The notes: generated by a model from the sequence alone, not told the origin. Shown: positions 45,197 to 56,224, numbered from the stretch's first letter. The stretch: 64,000 nucleotides of DNA from Cherax quadricarinatus (GCF_038502225.1 NC_091369.1:9018305-9082304); one strand, 5' to 3'. A program made the numbers and translations.

Positions 45197-47631
45197 GCAA
45201 AGTGATCAATACAGCATAGGACCCAGACGAGGGAACGCCGCGGGGCTCACGTTTCTCTTGTCGCCTATTCTACTGCCCTCTACACCTTTCCAAAAATATA
45301 TTGCACGCCGCAAATTCTGCTTTTAGGATTCCCGTTTTAGCGCTCTATTCGCATATTTCATAAGCCGTTACCTGTATTACTTGTTTCAAAATTCTAATTT
45401 ACATATATGTTTTTTTTTACATAAATTTAGACTATACTCTTTGGGGACCTTTTAAGGTGTTTCCATTATACATCGTTATATTTAAACCTGCTCACTTATA
45501 ATACATATACTGTAAAAAATACAGAGATTCCAGTAATCAAGCTCTAAATGGGGGTACGCGGAAGACCGTATTGTTAAGCTTTCCCAGACCTTGCTCTACA
45601 TGCAGTAAACACACACACACACAAATATTCTTCTGATGTACAATATTAATACTAAGATCTGATAAAACAGTAACACTAAAAGTATAGTGGAGTAGCTCTA
45701 GTAATGAAATGCGCACTGGGAACAATACGATAAATCTTTGCCTCACTGGAAACACTGGGATACTTTCCGGGCATATATGATTTAACTGCAATTTTTCCGT
45801 TGCATTTAGTTTCACTCCCGGCTTTGCGTAATATCTGTCTATGTGTGGGTGTGTGTATATATATATAACAAAAAGATCAGTAGTGTACTGTATGTTCTGG
45901 TATCATCTGACGTCTTTCCTGTGTATATATATATAGTTTTAAGAGCAGTAATGCTAGTGTGTGGGAATCACCGGCAATACTAGTAGCACATTTGGAAGAC
46001 TGAAGTAAAATCTTCCTTGCACTTTAAGTGATTTAAATGTTAAAGGCGACTTAAAAGAGCATTTGTAACATTTACTGTACCACTCCACTAGATAGTGAAC
46101 GCATCTTATATGTGAAGCAAGCGTATTTTATTTTTCCTAAAAACAGACAACAAAATTTATTCCAGGTACAAAGAAATGACAATTACGGAAAGGACAGTGG
46201 AGAGAATGCAAACAAACGATAAATAGCTGTATGACTACGAATGTAATACAAATAATATCTACTAGTGGGAGAGTGCATTCTCCTTCAATCCTATCACATG
46301 TTCTTGAATGCGTCAACTGAATTCAATTACGTAAATAAACACTAAACGTAATCGAAATACTCGAGCAATGCCAGGCATGTGCTGGAAATACCTTAGTAAC
46401 AAATGTGCTTAAAGTTGCTCCCGAGCACTGGAAACACTTCAGAAGCACTATGTGGGCGGTAAAAATACTTATGTAAAGCAATCTGTACACTGGATTAGTT
46501 GCAGTAATACTACACATGCGCTTGAAATAGCGTGATAAATTATCCTGTCAATCATTGTGCTACAAATAACGAGATAAATGGTCCTGTTTATGTTCCCCCT
46601 GAAAGTCCGCTGAACCTCTCTGGTCAAATTTGCACTCGAGGATAAATTCTAACCCTATCAGAAGCTTTAGTATACCCGACGATATCTGCACCGATGTAAT
46701 AGGCCTCAATTTTAAATATTTTACATAGCCTCTCTTGTATTATTATTATTATTATTATATTAATTTTCATAAAAAAAGTTGAAGCCATGGCATTATTCAA
46801 CGCTAGTTTCTCTGGAAATATTAATACATAAGCACAATCACTTCTCCGCCTTTCGTCCACAACAGGGTGGCTCATACACTGTACATAACACTTCAACTCC
46901 TCAGTAATGGTCTACTGTGTTCCTCGAAACTTACATACGATCGCCCTTTTCGCAACACAGTTTAAAAAAATTCATATATCAAGAAGAAACATTAGTGGGT
47001 AATAGGGGAGGGGGGGGGACAGGAGGACTATAGCTCGACCTTTGACCAGTGTTTGTGAATGAATGAGCGTAGCGACGTCACAGACCATGTTGCTAGGTCG
47101 GGGGTGTGTAGTGCCGGAGTTACGTTCTCATTCATGGCTTTCACTCATTCATGATAGTCTTGATCTTCATCCTCATTGGCACATTTTGTTTTGGAGTTGA
47201 TATCACCAATGGCGTGTCAACTACTTTACTGCTTTAATAGTTATATGTTCACTAATAAGATGAGTGGCGATGCCAATAAACTCGTCCTCAGGGCAAAATC
47301 TAAAAAACAACAACAACAAATCATCAGCCAGCTCAAGTAGCTTCCTGCCCAATATTATTTAATTCCTGAAAAGCTTCTTTTCAAATCTGTAATATGATAA
47401 TGTTTGCGGCCAGACAGACATGCACAAATTATTGACAAAGGGGTTAAAGCTAAACTTTTGTGGATTCCCCTCTCACACGTGCCTCCCGGAGTACTAAATT
47501 AGCAATAAACTTTCCCCGTAATAATGAAATGTATCCAGTAGAACGTGTATACGTACAGTTTTTAAACATTAATAAACATAAATAGTCTGTTACTATACAT
47601 TCCATTTATAGAACTGGATTTTGTTCAGACC
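45197..47631. other. Intronic unique sequence
   Basis: AT-rich, with a short (TAT)n at 46738-46760, a poly-G run near 47010 and another GACGTCA half-type CRE at about 47074. No gene supported. Confidence 0.45.
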
Positions 47632-47682
47632 ACCTACAGGATCAGAGTCAGCTGATCCTGTAGGTTCAGATCAGCTGATCTG
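47632..47682. other. Two adjacent palindromes
   Basis: acctacaggatcag (47632-47645) pairs perfectly with ctgatcctgtaggt (47652-47665). Immediately after is the 16-bp perfect palindrome cagatcagctgatctg (47667-47682). Origin unknown. Confidence 0.75.
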
Positions 47683-48010
47683 TACATATATTTAGTTTCA
47701 ACAAGGGAAATAGTTGCTAATAACACTTCAATATCCAAGGAAGCCATAGTAGGTTAGGTAATTTAATTTTGCTAAATTCTTTAGCAAAATTAAATTTTTA
47801 GTTGTGCAAGAAATAAAAGTACCTGGTGACAAGTTAAGGACAAGATATTTATATAAATTATAAAAAATGACTACCGCAGACAAGACTGGGGGAGGAGGAC
47901 ATATTACTTTATCCATGATATTAATTTTCTATGAAATCCTAATTAATTTTATTTTCTAATCTGTACAACATTAAATCTAAGAACGTAAAATCTTGGAAAA
48001 TCCTAGTTCA
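47683..48010. other. AT-rich spacer
   Basis: Contains a short inverted pair ttaattttgctaaa / tttagcaaaattaa (about 47763-47794). No gene. Confidence 0.5.
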
Positions 48011-48312
48011 TAAGGGTGCAGCCATTCAACCTAGTTGAATGGCTGCACCCTTACTTACAGTAGCCATTCAACCTAGTTGAATGGCTACACCCTTACTTAT
48101 AGTAGCCATTCAACCTAGTTGAATGGCTGCACCCTTACTTATAGTAGCCATTCAACCTAGTTGAATGGCTGCACCCTTACTTATAGTAGCAATTCAACCT
48201 AGTTGAATGGCTACACCCTTACTTATAGTAGCCATTCAACCTAGTTGAATGGCTGCACCCTTACTTATAGTAGCCATTCAACCTAGTTGAATGGCTACAC
48301 CCTTACTTCTAG
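48011..48312. repeat. 42-bp satellite of palindromic units, ~7 copies
   Basis: Unit tagccattcaacctagttga, atggctgcacccttacttatag. Each unit has an 11-bp inverted pair (agccattcaac / gttgaatggct) around a 3-nt centre. In the first unit the pairing extends to 20 bp (taagggtgcagccattcaac and its complement). Alternating G/A variants (GGCTGC/GGCTAC) occur. Confidence 0.93.
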
Positions 48313-48685
48313 TCACAGACGTCTCAGGATCACTTCCCAAGTGATTATTCTAAAAATCTGATAGAAAATCAGTGAATCGTTGCACACTCCGTTTGCCCAT
48401 ATTTGGACGATCCAAAGTTCGTAAAGCAGAATTGGAGCTATCCTTTCCCTTCCTCTGATCAACCCTAATTACCTCACATTTTTTAGGCGCTCTATGACCC
48501 TTACAGTTTTATCACTTTCCCATAAACACAGTTAGCTAAGAGTAAGGTATTCATAGAATAAAAGAATACCATATACAGAAACGTTTCTCGTAGCCAGTTT
48601 TGGCAGACCCATATGATCAGTATACAGCAAAGACTCGAGTAATAAGTTGGCCTACAAAATTTATATATTAGGGCAATTATATATT
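48313..48685. other. Spacer
   Basis: Possible trace of family S around 48440-48510 (tttcccttcctctgatcaac, cctaattacctcac, ggcgctctatgacccttaca). No gene. Confidence 0.4.
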
Positions 48686-48785
48686 GTGCCAACGTTTCGC
48701 TCCTGGAGAGCGAAACGTTGCCCCCATAAAATGTCACATTAGTTACACATGTCTTTTTACCTAACATATTGTCGGTAATTCTACC
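48686..48785 (+). mobile_element. Hairpin-family element F5, short arms
   Basis: Inverted pair caacgtttcgctc (48690-48702) / gagcgaaacgttg (48708-48720), then ataaaatgtcacattagtta, cacatgtctttttac and acatattgtcggtaattctacc. The right half and tail match hairpin element F3 (28278-28364), but the left arm covers only the loop-proximal part. A family S (TTA)n tail follows. Confidence 0.75.
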
Positions 48786-48955
48786 TTTATTATTATTATT
48801 ATTTGTTGTCATTAATATTATTCTGCTAACATTCGAGTGTTATACAGCGCTTGAGAATTGGAGGTAATCAGATTTGACCCGAGGAAGGGTAGTACAGCTC
48901 CAATTCCTTGGGTCAAGAGTACTTCACCATCATCAAGGCACCCTGCCTTGAAAGG
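48786..48955 (-). mobile_element. Family S retroposon
   Basis: (TTA)n, tctgctaacattcgagtg, tatacagcgcttgagaattg, aatcagatttgacccgagg, ccaattccttgggtcaagag and cttcaccatcatcaaggcac, near full length. It abuts the tail of hairpin element F5. Confidence 0.82.
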
Positions 48956-49304
48956 TAAGCCTACTGGAGTAAGGTCACCATAGGTCATCTTAAAGTATAG
49001 CGAAATTACACACCGTAAAAACCTAAAGGGAATCAGACATTACAGTGAATCTTATGTTACAGGATGATTGGCCGATCCTTCTCCAAGCTGTTTATTTAAA
49101 TAGGGTAGAGATGAGACAGGTTAACATTAAGTGAAATGTTGAAAAAGTGGAAAAAAGGGAGAAATGGGAGACCAATATTGCTACTGGGAAATACGTGGGT
49201 CATCAGCCAGCCTCCAGCGCCATAGCAACATCCAGCCAAAGGTCAGAGTTGAGCGGGTTCCGTGAGTTGAAGGTGAGCACACTGAGTGAGAGCGCATGGT
49301 GGAG
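48956..49304. other. Spacer
   Basis: No gene supported. Confidence 0.4.
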
Positions 49305-49385
49305 TGTGGGTGGGTGTGACGAGGTGCCAGGTGTGAGTAGGCGTGACAGGGTGCCAGGTGTGGGTGGGTGTGACGAGCTGTCAGG
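49305..49385. repeat. 27-bp tandem repeat, 3 copies
   Basis: Units begin tgtgggtgggtgtgacgagg and end tgccagg, at 49305, 49332 and 49359, with a few substitutions in the second. Confidence 0.88.
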
Positions 49386-49547
49386 TGTGGGGAGGGAAAC
49401 AAAGTTCCGCGTTTGAATGGGGGAGGGGGACAACATACTAGGACCAGAGCAGTTCTCGTGGTGGCCCATATCCATTTTAATTAACATTTCACCTTTCCCC
49501 AAAATACCATCTGCAGCACTATAAACACCCAGGCACATATTTATTGC

Positions 49548-49625
49548 TAGGTGAACAAGAGCTGTAGGTATAAGGAGACTTGCCATACGTCTCTCCCTGC
49601 CAGAGGATCGATGTACTAAGGGCAG
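49548..49625 (-). mobile_element. SINE body fragment
   Basis: aggtgaacaagagctgtagg, tataaggagacttgccatac and gtctctccctgccagagg match the body of the tRNA-derived SINE at 36841-36900. The tRNA-like head is missing or unrecognisable. Confidence 0.65.
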
Positions 49626-49689
49626 TTGTAGCTGTACGAGAGATGAGATTTGGTGGAAGTTGGGTAGTAAATGTTCAGTAAGACAGGTG

Positions 49690-49770
49690 CAGAATAAACA
49701 ACGTGAAAACGTTTCTCTCTCATTAAAGCGAAACGTTGTCACAGTAAGCCTTTGTATAGACTGGGTGTCC
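49690..49770 (+). mobile_element. Hairpin-family remnant F6
   Basis: aacgtgaaaacgtttctctc, attaaagcgaaacgttgtca, cagtaagcctttgtatag. A short inverted pair around the ACGTTTC/GAAACGT core, of the F family type but with a different body. Confidence 0.5.
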
Positions 49771-49920
49771 AACTGTGTCAAAGGTCATGTGTGAATGGAT
49801 AACATGAAGAAATTAACAAATGGGCTGTCACTAGTTGCCAGTCATCAATAATGCTTATAAGTGGCCTTAATTACGATAAGTTTACTTAGGAAATACGTAT
49901 TACATTTTAAGAGCACAGTG
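49771..49920. other. Spacer
   Basis: Nothing recognised. Confidence 0.4.
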
Positions 49921-50040
49921 GTTATCATCATATATGGGAGAGCTAAACCCATTAGGGAAATACAGCACCTGGTGAATGAGAAGTAACCAGGTTTGATTTG
50001 AAGGAGGCATCAAGGCATCTCTTCCAGATGAATTAAAAGA
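49921..50040 (-). mobile_element. Family S retroposon, decayed
   Basis: ttatcatcatatatgggaga, gctaaacccattagggaaat, acagcacctggtgaatgag, taaccaggtttgatttgaag and catcaaggcatctcttccag. Confidence 0.7.
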
Positions 50041-50101
50041 ATCCTGGCAGACTTGCAAATGTAAAGGTCAAAATTAACACTTCATAATTTGGGGGGGACT
50101 C

Positions 50102-50130
<29 letters not shown>
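50102..50130. repeat. (A)29 homopolymer
   Basis: 29 consecutive A. No adjacent retroposon body could be assigned. Confidence 0.97.
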
Positions 50131-50132
<2 letters not shown>

Positions 50133-50198
50133 TTAATAGCCTAGATACCTGCCTAACAGTTTTGCAAATAGGATTAAAGATCAACAGAACCTATTTCA

Positions 50199-50360
50199 AG
50201 CCCTCCCTTCAAGGCAGGTTCTTAATGTCAGTGAGGGGCTCTTGATCCAAGGAATAGGAATAGTAATTTATTTCCTTCGATCGAACCTGATTGCCTTCCA
50301 TTTCCCCAGGCGCGTTGTATGACCCCTACGAGTTTTGTGCTTCCCCCATACATAAAATTT
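50199..50360 (+). mobile_element. Family S retroposon, forward copy
   Basis: ccctcccttcaaggcaggtt, gtgaggggctcttgatccaa, tcgatcgaacctgattgcct, tccatttccccaggcgcgtt and gtatgacccctacgag, ending ttttgtgcttcccccataca. In forward orientation the order is body, then tail. Confidence 0.82.
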
Positions 50361-50499
50361 CAAGGTCAAAGACCATTAGAGTAAAATTAAAAATGCAGTC
50401 CTAACAGAATCAAAATTCAAGAAATGTACAAGGGAAAAAATAGTAGTGTCCCGTAGCTTCAACACTGACACTCTTCACCATGTCTTAACCCAAAGTTAT

Positions 50500-50621
50500 C
50501 ATAACACCTGAGGCTACCCTTCATACTTCTTTCCTATGCCGTCAGCTCCTCGATCTCTATATTGCGTCTTATAACCTACACGAGTTTCGAGCGTTTTTCT
50601 ATAAATAATAATAATAATAAA
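50500..50621 (+). mobile_element. Family S retroposon with (AAT)n tail
   Basis: tatgccgtcagctcctcgat, attgcgtcttataacctaca and cgagtttcgagcgtttttct, then (AAT)n at 50605-50620. Decayed, but it shows the forward order of body then AAT tail. A further very short tail-proximal piece lies at about 50999-51037 (gtttagcgctttctttgatt plus ataataac). Confidence 0.65.
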
Positions 50622-50777
50622 AGATAAAGCTTGAATTTTCAAGAGTCTTTAAACGTCGTTCTACGACTTTAAAAATAATCCTGGAATGCTTCTATAAGAA
50701 ACGGATACCTTCACCTACAGAAAACGTCAACTTGCAGGGTTTATGATCAAGTGTATTTAATTAGTCACATTAACCTC

Positions 50778-50899
50778 CATATGTATGATATGTATGTAAT
50801 TAAAAAAAAAACATATGTATGATACGTATGATATGTATGTAATTAAAAAAAACATATGTATGATACGTATGATATGTATGTAATTAAAAAAAACATATG
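50778..50899. repeat. ~41-bp tandem repeat, 3 copies
   Basis: Unit catatgtatgatacgtatga, tatgtatgtaatt plus a run of 8-10 A. The first copy lacks the internal atacgtatg. Confidence 0.92.
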
Positions 50900-51429
50900 T
50901 AGATGACAAGGGAAGTGGGAGCAAAAAACTCGATTACTTTTTGACTTTCATGCATTAAAATATACAAACTATGAATTTATTTACATCTAAGAACAGTATA
51001 AGTTTAGCGCTTTCTTTGATTATAATAACAATAATAGTACAGACTGAGTGTTGTAAACTCCTGTTACCCAAAAAATACGATAAACGTAAGCCGCGAAAAA
51101 ATGTAATCGTGAAATAAGATAACGCCAGACTAGAACAAAGGGTCAAGGGATTACCAGCAGTTGGGAAATACAGAGCGGTCGTTACAATACTAAAGAGGAC
51201 CAACCCGAAGATCAAGCCAGCCCAAAGGTAAAAGGTTGCCGGGCAGCGAGAATAGTCACTAATAAACTAATTTTCAATTAAATATTATAGATGGAGAAAA
51301 AAGGAATTGCACCAGAGGTATACCAAGAGAAGAAACATGGAGAACACCTATAGGAGACAAACTGCGCTCTATTGCGTCAGTGCGGCGCTGGCGTCACTAT
51401 TAAAGGTGATTTGCGATTGGTTAATTCCC
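50900..51429. other. Spacer
   Basis: No gene supported; short frames only. Confidence 0.4.
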
Positions 51430-51575
51430 TCAACCCTTCAAGGGAGGTGCCTTGAGGTTGAAGAGCTCGTGATAAACGGAATTGGAGTTACCCTTGCATT
51501 CCCTCTGAATGAATCTTATTATCTTCCACTTCCCAGGCGCTGTATGACTGCTAGCGGATGGGAAACACTAACAGA
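51430..51575 (+). mobile_element. Family S retroposon, forward copy
   Basis: cccttcaagggaggtgcctt, ggttgaagagctcgtgataa, acggaattggagttaccctt, cttattatcttccacttccc and aggcgctgtatgactgctag. Confidence 0.75.
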
Positions 51576-51656
51576 TTTAGAATATTTGAACTGATTTGCT
51601 ACCGAAACGTTGATAAAAAGCACGTTCTAAGGTGGATAGTTCCTGCTATGAAATAT

Positions 51657-52052
51657 ATATGTCGTGCCGAATAGGCAGAATTTGCGATCTTGGCTTAAAT
51701 AGCAACGCTCATCTTGCCATATAGGACAAGTGAAAATTTGTGTATGCAATAATTTCGCCAAAATCATTCTGAACCTAACGAAAAAAATATATTTCACTGT
51801 GTTTGTTTAGTATTAAATTACTGTAAACAAATCTAAAATGTATTTAGTTGGGTTAGGCTAAAATAAATTGTTCTTGTTATAATAAGGTTAGGTAAGTTTT
51901 CTAAGATTCTTTTGGAGCAAAATTAAAATTTTTTACATTACCATTAATGAAAAAAATATATCTTTAAACGTATAAGAGAAAATTTCAGAAAGGACTTAAT
52001 TTTAAATGAGTTCTTGCTAATTAACCAGTTTTACATATTCGGCACGACATAT
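51657..52052 (+). mobile_element. MITE M3, 396 bp
   Basis: Same perfect 17-bp terminal inverted repeats and the same length as M2 (atatgtcgtgccgaata / tattcggcacgacatat), flanked by TATA. The body is nearly identical to M2. Confidence 0.92.
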
Positions 52053-52055
52053 ATT

Positions 52056-53170
52056 TTTATTATTTTATTATCACACTGGCCGATTCCCACCAAGGCAGGG
52101 TGGCCCGAAAAAGAAAAACTTTCACCATCATTCACTCCATCACTGTCTTGCCAGAAGGGTGCTATACACTACAGTTTTTAAACTGCAACATTAACACCCC
52201 TCCTTCAGAGTGCAGGCACTGTACTTCCCATCTCCAGGACTCAAGTCCGGCCTGCCGGTTTCCCTGAACCCCTTCATAAATGTTACTTTGCTCACACTCC
52301 AACAGCACGTCAAGTATTAAAAACCATTTGTCTCCATTCACTCCTATCAAACACGCTCACGCATGCCTGCTGGAAGTCCAAGCCCCTCGCACACAAAACC
52401 TCCTTTACCCCCTCTCTCCAACCTTTCCTAGGCCGACCCCTACCCCGCCTTCCTTCCACTACAGACTGATACACTCTTGAAGTCATTCTGTTTCGCTCCA
52501 TTCTCTCTACATGTCCTCAGCCCTCTGGACAACAGTTTTGGTAATCCCGCACCTCCTCCTAACTTCCAAACTACGAATTCTCTGCATTATATTCACACCA
52601 CACATTGCCCTCAGACATGACATCTCCACTGCCTCCAGCCTTCTCCTCGCTGCAACATTCATCACCCATGCTTCACACCCATATAAGAGGGTTGGTAAAA
52701 CTATACTCTCATACATTCCCCACTTTGCCTCCAAGGACAAAGTTCTTTGTCTCCACAGACTCCTAAGTGCACCACTCACCCTTTTCCCCTCATCAATTCT
52801 ATGATTCACCTCATCCTTCATAGACCCATCCGCTGACACGTCCACTCCCAAATATCTGAATACATTCACCTCCTCCATACTCTCTCCCTCCAATCTGATA
52901 TTCAATCTTTCATCACCTAATCTTTTTGTTATCCTCATAACCTTATTCTTTCCTGTATTCACCTTTAATTTTCTTCTTTTGCACACCCTACCAAATTTAT
53001 CCACCAATCTCTGCAACTTCTCATCAGAATCTCCCAAGAGCACAGTGTCATCAGCAAAGAGCAACTGTGACAACTCCCACTTTATGTGTGATTCTTTATC
53101 TTTTAACTCCACACCTCTTGCCAAGACCCTCGCATTTACTTCTCTTACAACCCCATCTATAAATATATTA

Positions 53171-53173
<3 letters not shown>
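52056..53173 (-). mobile_element. RTE family C copy C5, 5'-truncated
   Basis: Antisense copy. From the left: (T-rich) 3' end, gccgattcccaccaaggcag, ggactcaagtccgg, then coding back to the FNIFIDGVV block at 53173, where an (AT)n tract begins. It lies directly between MITEs M3 and M4. Sequence differences from C7 are clear, so it is an older subfamily member. Confidence 0.9.

Positions 53174-53175
<2 letters not shown>
52310..53175 (-). pseudogene. RTE RT C-terminal half (C5)
   Basis: A 222-codon minus frame (53175-52507) starts at FNIFIDGVVREVNAR and contains LSQLLFADDTVLLGDSDEKL (catalytic FADD), EEVNVFRYLGVDVSADGSMK, YESIVLPTLLYGCEAWVMN and LRAMCGVNIMQRIRSLEVRR, and stops at AED-M. The final block (GRGRPRKGWREGVKEVLCAR) is in another frame at 52501-52310. 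It is truncated at the 5' side and frameshifted near 52505. Confidence 0.85.

Positions 53176-53215
<40 letters not shown>
53174..53215. repeat. (AT)n microsatellite
   Basis: About 21 AT units between RTE C5 and MITE M4. Confidence 0.97.
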
Positions 53216-53222
<7 letters not shown>

Positions 53223-53603
53223 CCGTGCCGAATAGGCAGAACTTGCGATCTTGGTTTAAATAGCAACGTTCATCTTGTCATATAAGACAAGCGAAAATTT
53301 GTGTATGTAATAATTTCGCCAAAATCATTCTGAACCTAACGAAAAAAATATATTTCTGTGTTTGTTTAGTATTAAATTATTGTAAACAAATCTAAAATAT
53401 ATTTAGTTGGGTTAGGCTAAAATGTTCTTGCTATAATAAGGTTAGGTAAGTTTTCTAAGATTCTTTTGATGCAAAATTATAAATTTTTACTTTAATTTTA
53501 ATGAAAAAATATATCTTTAAACGTATAAGAGAAAATTTTAGAAAGGACTTAATTTTAAATGAGTTCTTGCTAATTGACCAGTTTACCTAATCGGCACGAT
53601 ATA
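53216..53603 (+). mobile_element. MITE M4
   Basis: Same family as M2 and M3, slightly decayed at both ends (gcgcgccgtgccgaatagg at the left; acctaatcggcacgatatat at the right), with TA repeats on both sides. Confidence 0.88.
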
Positions 53604-53624
53604 TATGTATATATATATATATAC

Positions 53625-53679
<55 letters not shown>
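53604..53679. repeat. (AT)n microsatellite
   Basis: AT run with two TACGTATA interruptions at the left end. Confidence 0.95.
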
Positions 53680-53681
<2 letters not shown>

Positions 53682-53876
53682 TGTCAGTGTGGAGAGATAT
53701 ATTGTGTATTTTTATACGTATATACTTCTAAACTGTTGTATTCTGGGCACCTCTGCAAAAACAGTGATTATGTGTGTGAGGTGAAAGTGAGTGTTGAATG
53801 ATGAAAGTATTTTCTTTTTGGAGATTTTTCTTTCTCTTTGGGTCACCCTGCCTCGATGGGAGACGGCCGACTTGTT

Positions 53877-53878
<2 letters not shown>
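53680..53878 (+). mobile_element. RTE family C 3' UTR fragment (C6)
   Basis: tgggcacctctgcaaaaaca, gtgattatgtgtgtgaggtg, gggtcaccctgcctcgatgg and gagacggccgacttgttaaaa, ending at a TA tract. Confidence 0.87.

Positions 53879-53966
<88 letters not shown>
53879..53966. repeat. (AT)n microsatellite
   Basis: About 44 AT units between fragment C6 and element C7. The long forward frame reads through it only by chance. Confidence 0.97.
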
Positions 53967-53972
<6 letters not shown>

Positions 53973-53978
53973 CGTATA

Positions 53979-55862
53979 AGCAGAAGTGTTATAAGAAGAG
54001 CAGAGTATATGGAGAGTAAAAGAAAGGTAAAGAGAGTGGTGAGAGAGTGCAAAAGGAGAGCAGATGATAGAGTGGGAGAGGCACTGTCAAGAAATTTTAA
54101 TGAAAATAAGAAAAAATTTTGGAGTGAGTTAAACAAGTTAAGAAAGCCTAGGGAAAATATGGATTTGTCAGTTAAAAACAGAGTAGGGGAGTTAGTAGAT
54201 GGGGAGATGGAGGTATTGGGTAGATGGCGAGAATATTTTGAGGAACTTTTAAATGTTAAGGAAGAAACAGAGGCAGTAATTTCATGCACTGGTCAGGGAG
54301 GTATACCATCTTTTAGGAGTGAAGAAGAGCAGAATGTAAGTGTGGGGGAGGTACGTGAGGCATTACGTAAAATGAAAGGGGGTAAAGCAGCTGGAACTGA
54401 TGGGATCATGACAGAAATGTTAAAAGCAGGGGGGGATATAGTGTTGGAGTGGTTGGTACTTTTGTTTAATAAATGTATGAAAGAGGGGAAGGTACCTAGG
54501 GATTGGCAGAGAGCATGTATAGTCCCTTTATATAAAGGGAAAGGGGACAAAAGAGACTGTAAAAATTATAGAGGAATAAGCTTACTGAGTATACCAGGAA
54601 AAGTGTACGGTAGGGTTATAATTGAAAGAATTAGAGGTAAGACAGAATGTAGGATTGCGGATGAGCAAGGAGGTTTTAGAGTGGGTAGGGGATGTGTAGA
54701 TCAGGTGTTTACATTGAAGCATATATGTGAACAGTATTTAGATAAAGATAGGGAAGTTTTTATTGCATTTATGGATTTAGAAAAGGCATATGATAGAGTG
54801 GATAGAGGAGCAATGTGGCAGATGTTGCAAGTATATGGAATAGGTGGTAAGTTATTAAATGCTGTAAAGAGTTTTTATGAGGATAGTGAGGCTCAGGTTA
54901 GGGTGTGTAGAAGAGAGGGAGACTACTTCCCGGTAAAAGTAGGTCTTAGACAGGGATGTGTAATGTCACCATGGTTGTTTAATATATTTATAGATGGGGT
55001 TGTAAAGGAAGTAAATGCTAGGGTGTTTGGGAGAGGGGTGGGATTAAATTATGGGGAATCAAATTCAAAATGGGAATTGACACAGTTACTTTTTGCTGAT
55101 GATACTGTGCTTATGGGAGATTCTAAAGAAAAATTGCAAAGGTTAGTGGATGAGTTTGGGAATGTGTGTAAAGGTAGAAAGTTGAAAGTGAACATAGAAA
55201 AGAGTAAGGTGATGAGGGTGTCAAATGATTTAGATAAAGAAAAATTGGATATCAAATTGGGGAGGAGGAGTATGGAAGAAGTGAATGTTTTCAGATACTT
55301 GGGAGTTGACGTGTCGGCGGATGGATTTATGAAGGATGAGGTTAATCATAGAATTGATGAGGGAAAAAAGGTGAGTGGTGCGTTGAGGTATATGTGGAGT
55401 CAAAAAACGTTATCTATGGAGGCAAAGAAGGGAATGTATGAAAGTATAGTAGTACCAACACTCTTATATGGGTGTGAAGCTTGGGTGGTAAATGCAGCAG
55501 CGAGGAGACGGTTGGAGGCAGCGGAGATGTCCTGTTTAAGGGCAATGTGTGGTGTAAATATTATGCAGAAAATTCGGAGTGTGGAAATTAGGAGAAGGTG
55601 TGGAGTTAATAAAAGTATTAGTCAGAGGGCAGAAGAGGGGTTGTTGAGGTGGTTTGGTCATTTAGAGAGAATGGATCACAGTAGAATGACATGGAAAGCA
55701 TATAAATCTATAGGGGAAGGAAGGCGGGGTAGGGGTCGTCCTCGAAAGGGTTGGAGAGAGGGGGTAAAGGAGGTTTTGTGGGTAAGGGGCTTGGACTTCC
55801 AGCAAGCGTGCGTGAGCGTGTTAGATAGGAGTGAATGGAGACGAATGGTACTTGGGACCTGA
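53979..55862 (+). CDS. Reverse transcriptase of RTE C7
   Basis: Open for about 627 codons to the TGA at 55860-55862. In order: linker (KRVVRECKRRADDRVGEALS), MKGGKAAGTDGIMTEML, YKGKGDKRDCKNYRGISLL (RT block 1), ADEQGGFRVGRGCVDQVF, AFMDLEKAYDRVDRGAMW, GLRQGCVMSPWLFNIFIDGV, LTQLLFADDTVLMGD (catalytic FADD at 55092-55103), VFRYLGVDVSADGFM, LLYGCEAWVVN and GRGRPRKGWREGVKEVLW. The C-terminal GRPRKGW block and the GLRQGCVMSP motif are typical of the RTE clade. No true start codon is evident because the N-terminal endonuclease is missing; the reading frame merely continues from upstream AT repeats. Any product would lack target nicking. Confidence 0.9.
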   Translation, partial: SRSVIRRAEYMESKRKVKRVVRECKRRADDRVGEALSRNFNENKKKFWSELNKLRKPRENMDLSVKNRVGELVDGEMEVLGRWREYFEELLNVKEETEAVISCTGQGGIPSFRSEEEQNVSVGEVREALRKMKGGKAAGTDGIMTEMLKAGGDIVLEWLVLLFNKCMKEGKVPRDWQRACIVPLYKGKGDKRDCKNYRGISLLSIPGKVYGRVIIERIRGKTECRIADEQGGFRVGRGCVDQVFTLKHICEQYLDKDREVFIAFMDLEKAYDRVDRGAMWQMLQVYGIGGKLLNAVKSFYEDSEAQVRVCRREGDYFPVKVGLRQGCVMSPWLFNIFIDGVVKEVNARVFGRGVGLNYGESNSKWELTQLLFADDTVLMGDSKEKLQRLVDEFGNVCKGRKLKVNIEKSKVMRVSNDLDKEKLDIKLGRRSMEEVNVFRYLGVDVSADGFMKDEVNHRIDEGKKVSGALRYMWSQKTLSMEAKKGMYESIVVPTLLYGCEAWVVNAAARRRLEAAEMSCLRAMCGVNIMQKIRSVEIRRRCGVNKSISQRAEEGLLRWFGHLERMDHSRMTWKAYKSIGEGRRGRGRPRKGWREGVKEVLWVRGLDFQQACVSVLDRSEWRRMVLGT

Positions 55863-56193
55863 CGATCTGTTGGAGTGTGAGCAGGGTAATATTTAGTGAA
55901 GGGATTCAGGGAAACCGGTTATTTTCATATAGTCGGACTTGAGTCCTGGAAATGGGAAGTACAATGCCTGCACTTTAAAGGAGGGGTTTGGGATATTGGC
56001 AGTTTGGAGGGATATGTTGTGTATCTTTATATGTTTATGCTTCTAGACTGTTGTATTCTGAGCACCTCTGCAAAAACAGTGATAATGTGCGAGTGTGGTG
56101 AAAGTGTTGAATGATGATGAAAGTATTTTCTTTTTGGGGATTTTCTTTCTTTTTTGGGTCACCCTGCCTCGGTGGGAGACGGCCGACTTGTTG

Positions 56194-56224
<31 letters not shown>
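53979..56224 (+). mobile_element. RTE family C copy C7, intact RT, poly-A tail
   Basis: The youngest-looking RTE copy: about 2.25 kb from agcagaagtgttataagaag to a 31-nt poly-A tail (56194-56224). It lacks the endonuclease (5'-truncated in the linker) but has a full 3' UTR with the family landmarks. It lies antisense to the PEBP-like gene, and its tail ends about 38 bp from the donor of the exon at 56264-56347. Confidence 0.92.

Noticed and set aside
53838..53978. The RTE C7 frame starting at an upstream ATG (MGHPASMGDGRLVK)
   Set aside because: That ATG lies in the 3' UTR of an unrelated RTE fragment, and the frame only reads through an AT microsatellite by chance.
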